From: Pterobdella sp. o SKG-2022
Taxonomy: Eukaryota; Annelida; Clitellata; Hirudinida; Piscicolidae
Length of the DNA stretch: 64,000 nt
Assembly (NCBI GenBank): GCA_964035795.1
Contig: OZ038320.1
Coordinates: 8,082,671-8,146,670, forward strand
Reading direction: 5' to 3'
Part shown: piece after piece, positions 26,508-38,608 of the stretch
How the letters are laid out: every line of letters begins with the position of its first letter
Numbering within the stretch: the first letter of the stretch is position 1
The notes under the pieces: generated by a model
Told to the model about the DNA's origin: nothing
The model's database searches: none
What the model saw: only the letters and a program-made list of their open reading frames with translations
Made by a program: the position numbers and the translations under genes

Positions 26508-29500
26508 ATGTCAAATAAACAAAACGGGCACATCATGAATAAAGAGGTAAATTTTATAAATTATTAGAAAATGCTATATGCATAAAAAATGTTTATATAT
26601 AAGTTTACAAAATTTATTTCTTATATTCATTTAATTCATTTTTATATTCAGAGAGAAGAAATTATATTGAAAGATAGAGGTGGAGATTGTTATTTGATAA
26701 TTTATGAAAAATGCCATTAATTAAATTGAAAAATTTTTGATAGCTATTTGAAGATTTTTTATTATATATACATATATAAATACTTACAGACAGGCATAAA
26801 AAACATAAATATGATGAAAAAAAAGAAAGTCATGGAAACAAAAAAAAAATTGAACATTTAGAAAAAGAAAAAACATTGGGTAATACTGATGATGGCAAAC
26901 AAAGAGACAAATATGATAAAAAAGAGCAAAAACATAAAAAAGAAAAGAATAGAGATGGTGACACTGGAGAATATCGCACTAGAAAACGTGAAAAATCTAG
27001 AGATAGGCATGAAAAAAGAGACAAATCTGAAGAAAGAAACGAAAAAAAAGACAGATATAAAGATAGAAGTGAAAAAAAACATATTGATAAACATGAGAAA
27101 AAAACTAAAAAAGACGAAAATTATGATGAATATCAAGAAAAAAGTGATTCTAAGAAAAAAGACAAAGACAGAAGTAGAGAAAGAAAAAAAGAAAAAGATA
27201 GCAGTAATAAAAAAAGTAGGCATAAAGATCGCGAAAAGAGTCATGACAAACATAGATATAAGAACAGAGATAGGCGAAGTAGACATGAAGAACACAATGA
27301 AAATGATTTAGAAGTAAAAGAAAATCCCGTTAGTATTATTTCTGAATATGAAAAAAATTAGAGTAGTTGACCATCAAATTGGCACAATGTAGAAAGAAAA
27401 AATACAAACTGAATTTTAAATCTCGTAAAATTTTTCCAACTCCATATGATCAACAATTATTACTGGAAAATCTTAAAAATCATTTAAACTTTATACATTT
27501 TGCAAACTTGAAACTTTTTGATAAAACATCAAGTTTTCAGCTTGTCAAAAACTTTGAGGATTTTTTATTTCAGTTTTTTGAAGTGTCCCCACGATCTGTA
27601 TTCAACAGTTTTTTAAACTCTCAAAATAGTTTGGGTTTATGCTATGAAACATTCAATCAATAGAATCTTTATTATGAAGATAATTAAACCGTTTAGTATT
27701 TAAAAGTCCAAACAGAAAGCTCAAACCAGTTATTAATATTTAATTATTGAGTATTCACATTTTCATCACAGGACAGAAAAAAAACAAAAGATTGCGATGA
27801 AAATAAAAATAACGAAGAAATTTATGACTACGAAGACGACTTCGAAGTGAATTTTTGATCAACTTTTTTTGAAAAAATAATATAAACTGAAACTTTTCAG
27901 AACTATGACGATGATTTCGAAGATGACGATGAGGATAGGAATAGCAAGACAAGTAGTGAGAAAGAAGCATTGAAAATTAACAAAAACTCTAAAGACACTT
28001 TAGAAGAAGTTCAAAAATCCATTGAAATAGAGAATAATGAACTTTTGAAGGTTTGGTTGATATTTACATTCGAATAACCAACCAATTTGTTTTGAAAATC
28101 TCGAAGATTATAAACTAAGAGATTTTTGCATTTTTTTGAAATACTTTCGAAATGGTTCTTATCACAACAGTCACCAAAAAATGGCGAAAGTTCCAATAAG
28201 AAGCAGAAAAACAATCAATTTGATTCTCTCTACAAAGAAGTTAAGATGTCTGATTTCTTCATCAACTTTTCGAAAGATCAACAATATCAATCTTCGAATG
28301 TTTCTAAAACAATGAAGAAAAGGGCCATGGACATATCTAGGTGAGTAGTCAAGCATTGATTCAAACAGATCCAAAGGAATGATCTAGTATAAGAATTGCT
28401 TTTTATTTAATGATTAAACCATTTTGAAGTTTAGCCATGATAATTAATGAAGTTACTATTTTATTTCAAGATGGGTAGATATAGAGCAATCTCCAACTAT
28501 AAACCTATTTTTCTTGCCTCCTAACCATTCCATGAGAAGAAATATCTCTTTTGCTACTACTCAAGTCAATATCTTTTTTCTATTTTCAAACATACAATAA
28601 TCTTGTATCGAACAGCGTTTTTGATTGATATGAGTGTAAGAAAAATATAGTTTAAAAAAATATTCCTAAAAACAATAATAGACTAGAGATAATGATGTTG
28701 AGAGAGGTTCTCAAACAGAAATGATTGACCATCTCGACCGATCTGCCCAGTACCCACCAGTCTTTGATTCTAACCAAGGTGTCGTATATATTTTGAATTT
28801 TTTCGTTAGTTTTTGAGTTTAAAAATCCATTTTATCAAGATATTTTTTCTCATTTATTGTTTTTATAAGTTGATAACTAGTGTTCAGAATTCATTTTTTT
28901 AATTAGATCGATATGGTTTAGGATGTCATTACAGCTTCTAATAATGAATACCAAACAGATGAACAATTTTATCAAAAAGAAGATTCTAGTTTTTTCAATG
29001 ATACCACAAGCCTAGCTAAATTCGTTTCAAATTCGCTTCCTGTAAGTTGATGCGATGGTATGATTGGAAAACGTATCAAGTTTTTTTTAAAATGTATCTA
29101 AGTTTAAAAGATCTAATATATACTTTTGGAGTAGATTTTAACAAAGAAAATCCAATTTTTTCAAGTTGTTAATAGATCTTTTGATGGAGGATCAAACAAG
29201 AAATAAGCTGCGTTTTAAAGAAAAGTCTAATTTACTCAATTGCCATTCAAAAACGACTCTTGTTTTACCAGAAATTATTAAAGGTAAATGAGAATTTTGA
29301 ACTTTTCAATAAAGTTTCGTAATATCAATATATATTAACGTTTATATTTCTAAAATTACCCTTTTCTTTCTATATTCTCTCAGATAGACCAGTAGAAAAA
29401 TGTCAGTTTTCTCCTTACTCATCTAAATGGTTTCTTACTCTACATTCTATCCCTCCTAAAATAAGCTCAGTAAGTTATATTCTAAAGACGTTTCAAAATC

Positions 29501-32500
29501 AACAATTGACATATTATTATATGTTTTGAAAAGTAAATTTTGAAGTTTTATAAATAAGCAAGTGATTATTTTCTCAAATAGGAAACTGACTGGTCTCTTA
29601 GAGGACTTGTATGTGTATGGAACTTATATGCTCTTGAAGCACCTTATAGGTTCGACAGTTCTTGCCCTCATTTCTAATTTCATCAAACAATTTCTAATAA
29701 AACATGCTAAAAATTTTCTCAGACAAAGAAATTAGGTTATGAATTTGTTTTAAGAGTGATTATCCCTTAGTTTGACGTCAATAAAAAGCTTTTAGATCAT
29801 TTATATGTTTCAAAATGCTCTCAATAAAATTCCATTTATGAAAAGCTCAGCATGTCACGATGTCAACTTGAGAAACTAAGAGACGAATGTACATGAAAAA
29901 ATCAATAAAGTTTCTAATAATTTCCAAAACAATTCAAACTCAACTTCATTTGAAATTTAAATTAGGTCAAAGATAATTGAATTTGAATAAGAAATGAAAC
30001 AAACTTCGTTTTTGATACACTTTACTTCTGAAATAAAACGAAATTGATTTTCAATTCAACTTTACCATGACTTCATCCTCGTAATGTATGAATGAAAAAT
30101 TATCTGGTTTCATGTTTTCAAATTTTGTTCAACTGCAACTATAATGAGGTGACCAAATTCACTCCATTAGTAAAACACTATACTTTTCAACTCTATCCAA
30201 TGATTCTAGCGAGTCAGTTAAGCTTCAATCGCTTCTTTAATATTTGCTTCGAACTTACCTGGTAACTTCATTCCGCCAAATATTCTTTCTATCGCTTCTT
30301 TTGTCCCATTCAAAATGTTTTTGTCATTTCAAGACTACACTCCCATACAGCGTTGACGAGTTAACACGACTTTCATAAACTCAACTTTTAATCTTAGGTG
30401 GGAAACTCATAGATAATGAAAAGCCACCATATTCCCCGAACTTCACCCAACTTACTCTTTTCACTACTGTTTCTGTGTCATCTTCTTGCCTATTTCAAGT
30501 ACACACTGCCGCTTTTAAATTCAAAATTAGTCATGAGTATAGTCATAAATGGTGTTTAAATATTTATTTTGATCACATGAGCGTTAAAAATTTGCAGGAT
30601 ACTGAGTTGCTTAGCTGAGCCCATGTGTTGTTGCTTTTCACCTGGGCAGGCCTCAATGGTGTTTGCTGGCATGGTTAGTGCTTCGTTCTTTTAAAAGTCA
30701 TCAGCTGTACTGAAAAGCAGTCAACCAAACTAAATAGCTTCATCTTCGAATAGATAGTTGTTTTATATTCAGTGAAAAGTGTTATTAAATGGTTAACCTT
30801 TTTTTAAAGAATATAGTTTTCTATTTTCTATTCAGTTTCATAATTTTGCAAATAAAGATGTAATACTAATTGATTTGGTGTCATTGAATATTTAACAGGC
30901 TGATGGAGCAATAATTATGTGGGATTTGAAAAGACCCTCTGTTAATAAAAGACTTCAGAACCCCAACATCCTTGTTCCTTCATATAACACAAGTAAGAAA
31001 TAGAATTAATGTCATGGTAATGATTTATATAGAAATGTTTTTAATGGATGATATCGAAGTTCTGATTAGGTGTTATGTACGTGAAAATGTGTGAATGTTT
31101 TAAGAAAAACCTTTGCCACATTTGTCAAAAACCTTTTTCTGAATTTCAATTGTAGCATTTTAGATTCCATTTAACAAAGAATAAAACTTGACAGTATATA
31201 TCTGTTTTAATAGTTAAGGTCAAAAATTGGCAAAACTTTTTTTTCAGAATTAAACTATTTTTATTAATTTAAAAAAAACCTTTCGAGGTAAAAAATTTTT
31301 AGAAAAGATTTTTTGTTTTAAGTGCAGAAAATAAAGTGAAAAGCTGAAACTGAAAACAATTTTTATGCTTAATTGGGCAATGCTCTCAGGAGTTGAAAAA
31401 TTTTAATCTCAATTAAGTTAATGTTGAAAAAATAAGTATGTGTCTCACTGTTTTCATTAAAAACTATAAGCACAATGGTTTTTTCAGATAGACAAATGAT
31501 AGAGCTTTTCAAAAGTTTAAACGTTTCAATTAAAGATTTCTAATATTGTTAAAGTTTATCGAAAAAAATCAGATTAATTGAAAAATGGTAAATTATCCAA
31601 GATACTTAATTTTTCTTACTTCCATCCACAGCCTTCGACAAAGCTAACACCCACAACAGCCCAGTTATATCCATCACTACTATCCAACCCAATAAACTAC
31701 AGTTAGATAACTCATATCTTTGAAAATTCATTATTTCTTTGAATATTTTTCATAGTCATCGAATGAAGATTTAAATCTCAAAGTAACGATATATTCGATA
31801 TTAATTTAATATTGGTGATATTATCTTCATATTTATGACAAACTTGAACAAGATGTTGTGTGGAAGGATAAAATTAAATGTTTAATGAGTTGGACTAATA
31901 TTTTGATATAAAATCAATAAGGCTTTAAGCTATAAACTTTTGAAATTATTTATCTTTGATAAAAACGTTCAATGTGGAGTGAAAATAGAATGAGTTATAA
32001 AAATTAAATCAAATTTTATTTAATTGTTTTTTCAACTAAAATTAAAAAATTACTTATATTCTTTCTAATGCCATTTTTTCAGATCTGAAAGTACTCTAGG
32101 TAATATTATAATTTTATTCATATTATCATTAAAATTAGAAAATAATCATTCTTAAAACATCTACTTATCTTAATTTTTGACGCAAAACTCAAAACCCTTG
32201 AAACCGGAAGAATGTTCAATGAGTTGTGGTTAATACATAAGGCTCGTTCAGTTATTCACTAGAAAATCTTAGCTTTAAATGACAAAATAAAATGTGTTTT
32301 TCAAAAATAGCTTGTTTTATTCAAAAGTTTAATAAGTCTTTTCTAAAAATTCTCAACATTTCATCATCATATTTTTGAAATACACCATTAAACGTTCAAG
32401 CAATTATTTCTTTTTAGAACTAATTTAGTTCATTTATATTGCGCTTGAAAACATCTGAGACGCTTGAAAAACATTTATTAGAAACCATTACAAACTCATA

Positions 32501-34699
32501 ATTTTGGATCAATTCAACCTTCCAATATAACATCCCTCAAGATCCTGATGACTTCCAAGTTGTGTCTTTAGAAGAAAACTCAGCTATCTTCGTTTGGGTT
32601 GATTAATTATAATAATAAATTTATTTATCATATAATTAATTAAATATAAATGAATTAAATGCACTTATAATTCTGTTCTGAAGTTTTCTGGATAAAAGAT
32701 TTGAACTGCTTTATCGGTTTTGTTCTGACTTTCACCAAATTTTTGAAAGTTTTTCTATGAAATACATTTTTGGTTTAAATCATGATATTTTATGAATTAA
32801 AAACTTACTATTGCTGTCTTCTAGTCTCCGATAAAGGTGAATAAAGATGTAGAAAACTACGAAGACCTTACAGGAAATGACAATACAAGCTACAAAAACT
32901 ATGTAATAAACTTATTCAAGAATTTTATATAACCATGTGTTTTGAAGAAATAAATTATAGCAAAATAATTTTTTCATACTCCAAATATCAACTTTTTCAA
33001 ACATAGTTCAAAGTTTTCTTTTAAGTATATAATATCCAACTTAAATTAATTTATAGCAACAAAAAATTTTCCTATACTAATAATGCAATTGCAAGGTTAT
33101 TTTTCAAAGTACCACTTCCCACTACATTCTAGTTAAAAGCCATTTCATTAGCCTTTTCCCTAAAAACAAGTATGCAATTTTTATACTCAAGTTCACATTA
33201 TTTTTTCATTGAACTAATAACATTTGTAACAGTGACAGTTTTTCCTCAGTGCAATCTTCCTTCATGCTCGTACCAACCAACCAGCACAACCATCTCTATG
33301 TGGCATGCAACAATGTTAATAAGGATTTTTCAATTGATGTGTCAACCAAAAATAAGTTTTTTTGAATAATTTTAGATAAATAAGTCGACCGTTTGGTCGC
33401 CCTTAACTGGGGCTTTGATTGCGAAATTGATTTTCACAGGGCACTACTACATGTATGCACGATTGAATTTTGCATAGTAATTTTATAAAGATCTTCAAAA
33501 AATGAACGTTTATCAGATTTGAATATAATTATCAAAAACATAGGCATTTTTTTAAATATGTGAAAATTTCAAGGGCAAAATAGTGCAAGTTTCCAAGCAC
33601 AGCTACAGTAAGACATCGGTCAGATACTATTGCCCGAGCCAAGGTTTTTGAAAAACATATTATTTGTATTCATAAAGATAAATTAATCCAGTACTATTAA
33701 AAATTTGAAAACCTCCAAACGAGTTTCTTATTTCAAAATGATAATCCTATTTTTAAGCAATAAAATACCGATCAAGTTTTTTATATTATACATAAATTTT
33801 AACAGGTGCTCTATGTGATGTCAGTTGTTTCAGCGTATCAAACTCAGATCCTCAGCTCATTTTGGTAACTTTTATACATATGGGGAATGATGAGAAGTTT
33901 TAAATATTCTAATGAATTTACATTTAAGGCTGGGTACGTTGACGGAAGTTGGAGGGTTTTTGGTGAAAATTCAGGTATGTATTAAAAATTTTACACTTGC
34001 CCAATGTGAACATTTTTTTTTACTTGATGTCCGATATAAAATTTTTTAATCAGCAAAAATCCAAAAACCTTGATGAAAAAAATTAATCAAAAGTTTTTTT
34101 ACTCATTTAGTTTTAAAAAATATAACGAACTAAACCCAAACAAAATTCTACTCATTTAACAAAGCTCATATTGAAATTCCCAAATGAAAGGATTCCCAGT
34201 TTTTGAACACATACCACAAAACTCATCACCGATAAAGAGCATTTCGTGGAATCATTCCAACTTAAATATTTTAGTATGGGCTGACGAAGAAAATAAGGTA
34301 TATTTGTGGAATTCACACGAAGAAACCACAAAACCTATAAAATCCTACGATATCTCTTGCAAGTTTGTATCTCATTTTTGGAGATTAATTAAATTTGAAA
34401 ATTATTATTGAATTATTCAATGAAAAACTGTTATTTTCACTTTTTCTTCTGAAGGATCAAGTCTTTTGAGTTATCAAATAGTCTAAATGATCAAACTTCA
34501 AAGTTTATGGTAAGACAAAAAAATTATGACTTGAAATAAAAATTGAAATTAATATATTAAAATGTTTGAAAATAACAAAGTTTTTTACTTCCATCAGGCT
34601 ATTTGCTTCGAAGTTGGGAGAGTGGAGATACACTTTATGGATGAATCTTTTACACAAATGAATAAAGAAACTTATTGGGAAAAAATGCTCAAAATATAA
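26508..34699 (+). CDS. DYNC2I1: WDR60 / DYNC2I1, dynein-2 intermediate chain
   Basis: Intermediate chain of cytoplasmic dynein-2, the retrograde intraflagellar transport motor of cilia. Twenty-five exons join in frame to 816 residues (human 1066): 26508-26546, 26652-26679, 26790-27328, 27772-27846, 27901-28050, 28171-28340, 28687-28783, 28922-29041, 29166-29283, 29384-29469, 29582-29649, 30598-30673, 30899-30992, 31632-31701, 32083-32099, 32542-32597, 32825-32902, 33133-33169, 33250-33314, 33574-33607, 33806-33864, 33929-33974, 34191-34362, 34455-34509, 34598-34699. The N-terminal third is a Lys/Glu/Asp/Arg-rich charged region, followed by an acidic YEDDFE/NYDDDFE motif typical of the family. 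The C-terminal half holds WD repeats (GLVCVWNLY, GAIIMWDLKR, SAIFVW, KVYLWN). Exon 15 is only 17 nt. The donors after 27328, 28783 and 33314 were chosen by phase and are the least certain points. The shorter length mostly reflects a shorter N-terminal region. Confidence 0.9.
33382..33465. repeat. Dispersed ~80-bp repeat, copy B
   Basis: Intron 19 of WDR60, partner of the copy at 21252-21330. It shares the CGCCC/GGGGC mini-hairpin, the GATTGCGAAATTGATTTT core and the GGGCACTACTACATGT end. A weaker relative of the hairpin part may lie at about 26325-26350. Confidence 0.6.
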
Positions 34700-35190
34700 T
34701 GAGCTTGAAAATTTTTTCTGCATTTTTAAAATCAAAGAAAATATTTTTGTATAAATATTTTTGTTACTTTTCTTTGGCGTGTAAATATAATTAATGGGTT
34801 GATACTGGTTATTGTTCTGTGTTTTGGTGTCAAAAGATTGCTTTCCCAAGTAATTTTTTTTGATAAATTTCATATATTTAGATACAAATTTTGTTTTATT
34901 GCAAATAAATCTTTATTCAAAAGTTCCAATTTTTCATTCATTTTTGTTTTTTCAGTTTTTTAACAAAGTAATACAACCACGTAAAATGTTTTAGTTAAAC
35001 TATTAAGCATATGCAAAAATCTAATTTTTAGATAAATAAGTTGATTTTGGCAATTGATCCATTGAATGAGACTATAGCAGTGGTATTCATAACATTAGTT
35101 CAATAATCAATCCTTAAAGATAAAACTACTTTTCAAAAAAGATTTATCCCAAAAAAAGAATATTAATTGTAATAATTTCGAATACAGTTA
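34700..35190. other. Intergenic region between WDR60 and Pygopus
   Basis: WDR60 3' untranslated sequence with a probable polyadenylation signal (AATAAA near 34903). An acceptor-like ATACAG lies three bases before the Pygopus ATG, so an upstream non-coding Pygopus exon may start in this interval. Confidence 0.5.
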
Positions 35191-36048
35191 ATGACGTCAG
35201 AACAAATGCAAAATGGGGATGTGAAAAACCCATCCACAACATCTGCACCACCCAGAGCTGCTTCTACAGGACAACAAAATTTCAATGCTAACAATCAAGT
35301 TCATGATTTTTTTAAAATTCAAAATTCAGAGTTAAACAATTTTTTGAATGTTTTTCTTTAATGACAGGGAGATCCCGATATGGTGGAGCTTTTCAGTCCA
35401 GTAAGTGAACCATCAACGGCTCCAGGTATGTTTGATGATCAGCAACAAAACATGCAGAACAATAACAATAGAATGATGAATCCACCTTCAAATCAACCTC
35501 CACCTCAACAATCTCAACAGCAACCTCAGCAGCAGCAACCACCTCCATCTCAACAACAACAGACACCTCTTTCTGATCTGCCAATGTCTCCTTTTCCTCC
35601 AGGTCATCCACAAATGAACAGACCTCCAATGATGCCCCATCAAGGCATGATGCCAGGAAACATGTTTCCAGGTGGAGGAATGCCTGGTAAGCCATTTCCT
35701 CCAGGTATGATGGGTCCTGAAATGGGAATGCCCATGCCTCACCCTTCAATGCATCCCATGATGTCTATGCCTGGGGGCAGAATTTATCCCCCTAACCAAG
35801 CTCTGGTTTTCAACTCTGCTAATCCAAATGCTCCTCCAATCTATCCTTGTGGAATTTGCCATAAAGAGATACATGACAATGATCAAGCTATTCTTTGTGA
35901 GAGTGGATGTAATTTTTGGTTTCATAGAGTGTGTGCTGGTCTAACTGAGATGGCATATATTTTATTGACCAAAGAAGTTTATGCAGAGTGGGTTTGTGAC
36001 AAATGCTTAGCAACTAGAAATATTCCTCTTGTCAAAATGAAGTCTTGA
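35191..36048 (+). CDS. pygo: Pygopus, PHD-finger Wnt co-activator
   Basis: Nuclear adaptor that links beta-catenin/BCL9 to transcription in Wnt signalling; the PHD finger reads methylated histone H3K4 and binds BCL9/Legless. Two exons, 35191-35298 and 35368-36048, phase 0, 262 residues. The middle is low-complexity Pro/Gln/Met-rich (about residues 50-180). The family signature NPNAPPIYPCGIC leads into a C-terminal C4HC3 PHD finger (CGIC, CESGC, WFHRVC, CDKC) that reaches almost to the stop, as in other Pygopus proteins. The N-terminal homology domain is not obvious: around the second exon start there is ELFSPVSEPST then MFDD, where the family has LTEF, PPTP and NPFDD. The ATG is the first in frame after an acceptor-like site; a further coding exon upstream cannot be excluded. 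Confidence 0.94.
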
Positions 36049-38608
36049 TTGTTTAACCATGAGTTTTTTTAATATTTTAGTGTTCTATTCTTGTCTCAGA
36101 TATAATTTGTTTATTTTTCTATTTTGTTTCATGATTTGATGTTTTAAATAGAAAAAAAATTATCTCATTTTCGAATTATTTCGAAATTATCTCATTTTCA
36201 AATACGAAATTTTTCAATATGCTAATTAGTACATACCATGTAATTTAATGTCAAGTTCGTTCAACAATTTGTGTACTCAAATAAGGTGTTAGATGTTTTC
36301 AAAACATACAACGTAGTATAAAAATGTTACACATCGTTTAAAGCTTTGTGTTAACGTAAAAAATCTTCAGAAATAATCGAACAGTATCCTTACTTTTAAT
36401 AGCATTTATAAAATAGAATGCTTCACGAAAAAATTACAAATATTAACCGTTTTAAACTTAGTATTTTATTTTAAATTGTATCTTTCAGCTATGTAAAATA
36501 TCACTAAACGAGTTTCAGATTAATCTAGGTTTAATAGAGTCGAATATTTTATTTAATTATGTTCAGAGTAAACACGACAAAAGCTTATTTTATTGCTAAT
36601 GAAATTTTAAACAAATCATAAACATTCAAATTGATATTTTATATTGAAAATAGTATTTTTTTTAACTTTTATATAATTAAAAATTTTTCAAACTGTTAAT
36701 CTAATCTAGAAAGCATCTGCTATTAATCGTAAAACGTTCTGAGAATAATAGAAAACATAAGATAGGTATTTAGGGTTTCACGTTGATAAGGAAGAGTTTT
36801 AAAGATAAAAAATTCAAAAGATGAAAAGCAGGTTTAGGCTAAGAATGGGAAGTAAGGAAAATTGAGTTGAGAGCGAAAAATGGTTGTAGGCCGACACGCT
36901 TAAAACATAAAATAAGGTTAAAAAGCTAAAAGATTTTAAACAATAATGTAAGAGGATAAGTGAGTAATTGTTTTTAAAAATAAAGAGATATTTGAATAAG
37001 TGAAGATTCGGGATATCAGACGAGTATCCGAGAAAAAAGCTTCGAAAAGAAATGGTGATTTTACAAAGATTGTGATAAAGACATTCGCTTAAACTTTAAT
37101 GTTAGTTGATAAACTTTCTTAATGGTATCTCAAAAGTTTTTGTTTTGGTCTGAGCAAGTCTTCAATAGATTCATATATGTTGAATGCTGACTTTGATTCT
37201 CAGAATCGTATGCGTTTATACTCAATGATTTAATTGATAGTTTTAATGAATATTCACATAAGATGAAATGGTTTTATAGTTTTTAACCTTTTTTTAGTAA
37301 GCTTCTAATGAGTGAATTTGATACATTAGCGGGATTTAAATATTCACGTAAAATCTATAAAAACACAAATAAGATAACTGAATGAAAAATTAAAATGTTA
37401 TATTATATTTTAAATATAGATACTATAGTACATTATTTTAAAATAATATAAAGCTACGTCACATTTAACCAAGTTCAATACTTTTAAAAAATAAAATACA
37501 CTTCTCACTTTCCAATACGTTAAATTATACGAAGTAATGTGACATCAGTTTAATTAAAAGCTTAATACTTTTCTAAAAAAAATATGCTTTCCACAGTTGT
37601 GTACTTTAATTCTTTATAGTTTGAATACCTTAATGATGTTTAAATGAGTATTATTAAACAAGATTTTCTATAAGTTTGAAGATAATTAGACGATGAAATA
37701 GAATATAAATTATCTTTTTCATGTGTACAGATTTTTTTGCTAAGTTTAAAATTATAAAAAGTACGATGCTCAGTTATGTAGAAGAGCTGAACAATATTCG
37801 CTTAAGCAAATTTTGAAAATCAAAAAGGCATTATTAATAAAAGCAATCATCTACTATAAATTTAACTACAGGTTAAGTCAACTATAACAATACCATTTAT
37901 TGTCGTTTAAGGCTTGCTAACATCTTAATTTCCATCTGTTGAACCCATATGGAGTCTTTTGAAAATGGTGATTACAATGTCTTTTTCTTAACCTTACTTG
38001 ATATATTGTAACATAAAGCATTTAAAACACAAAGGAAAATGTTGAACAAAACTTAATGACAGAGCAGTTCTTAAAAGTGTTGTTAGTTAACAAAATTTAC
38101 AGAACTTTGAAATAATTTATACATTTAGTCTGCGATTATTTAATTATTTAACGTTTATAAATTCCACTTATAAGCAGTTCTCTAGATAAATGTTGTAGAG
38201 GCTAACATAAACTTGAAAAAATAAAGCAGCCTAAACATTTTTTAAAGAAAACTCTAAGCAAACACTAAAATAATGAAAATACTAATTTGTTCAACCAATT
38301 CTCTTTAATTTTTCGAGATGTGGTGGTGACAGGTGTTGGGATATACAAAGAAAATATATATATACGCTAGCTTCAAATATAAGTGCCTTCTTCATAACAA
38401 CAATCCACGTAAATACAAACGTTTCTATCGCAAGATTTAAAAAAGAATTTAAGTTTAAATAAAGTCTTGGTTTTTTAGTGATAAACCCGTTGTTGTTTTT
38501 GATAAATTTTAAGGCTATTTTATTTTGTTAGTTAACATGGTTTGTTATACTCTTCTCAGTTTGCATATCACAAAAGAGTTGTGAATGAAACATTTTTGAA
38601 AGTAAAAT
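36049..38608. other. Intergenic region between Pygopus and Onecut
   Basis: About 2.5 kb with no recognised exon or repeat. It holds Pygopus 3' untranslated sequence and the upstream region of Onecut. A short run of alternating TA lies near 38355. Confidence 0.5.

Noticed and set aside
26830..27311. Phe/Ser-rich minus-strand and Lys/Ile-rich plus-strand frames over the WDR60 charged region
   Set aside because: Shadow frames of WDR60 exon 3, whose own frame continues through spliced exons.
35035..35095. Exon-like string INKLILAIDPLNETIAV between WDR60 and Pygopus
   Set aside because: It faintly resembles a WDR60 C-terminal repeat, but the WDR60 chain already ends in a stop with a family-like tail, and no junction uses it.
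35393..35749. Minus-strand frames over the Pygopus Pro/Gln/Met-rich region
   Set aside because: Shadows of the real plus-strand frame, which leads into a PHD finger.
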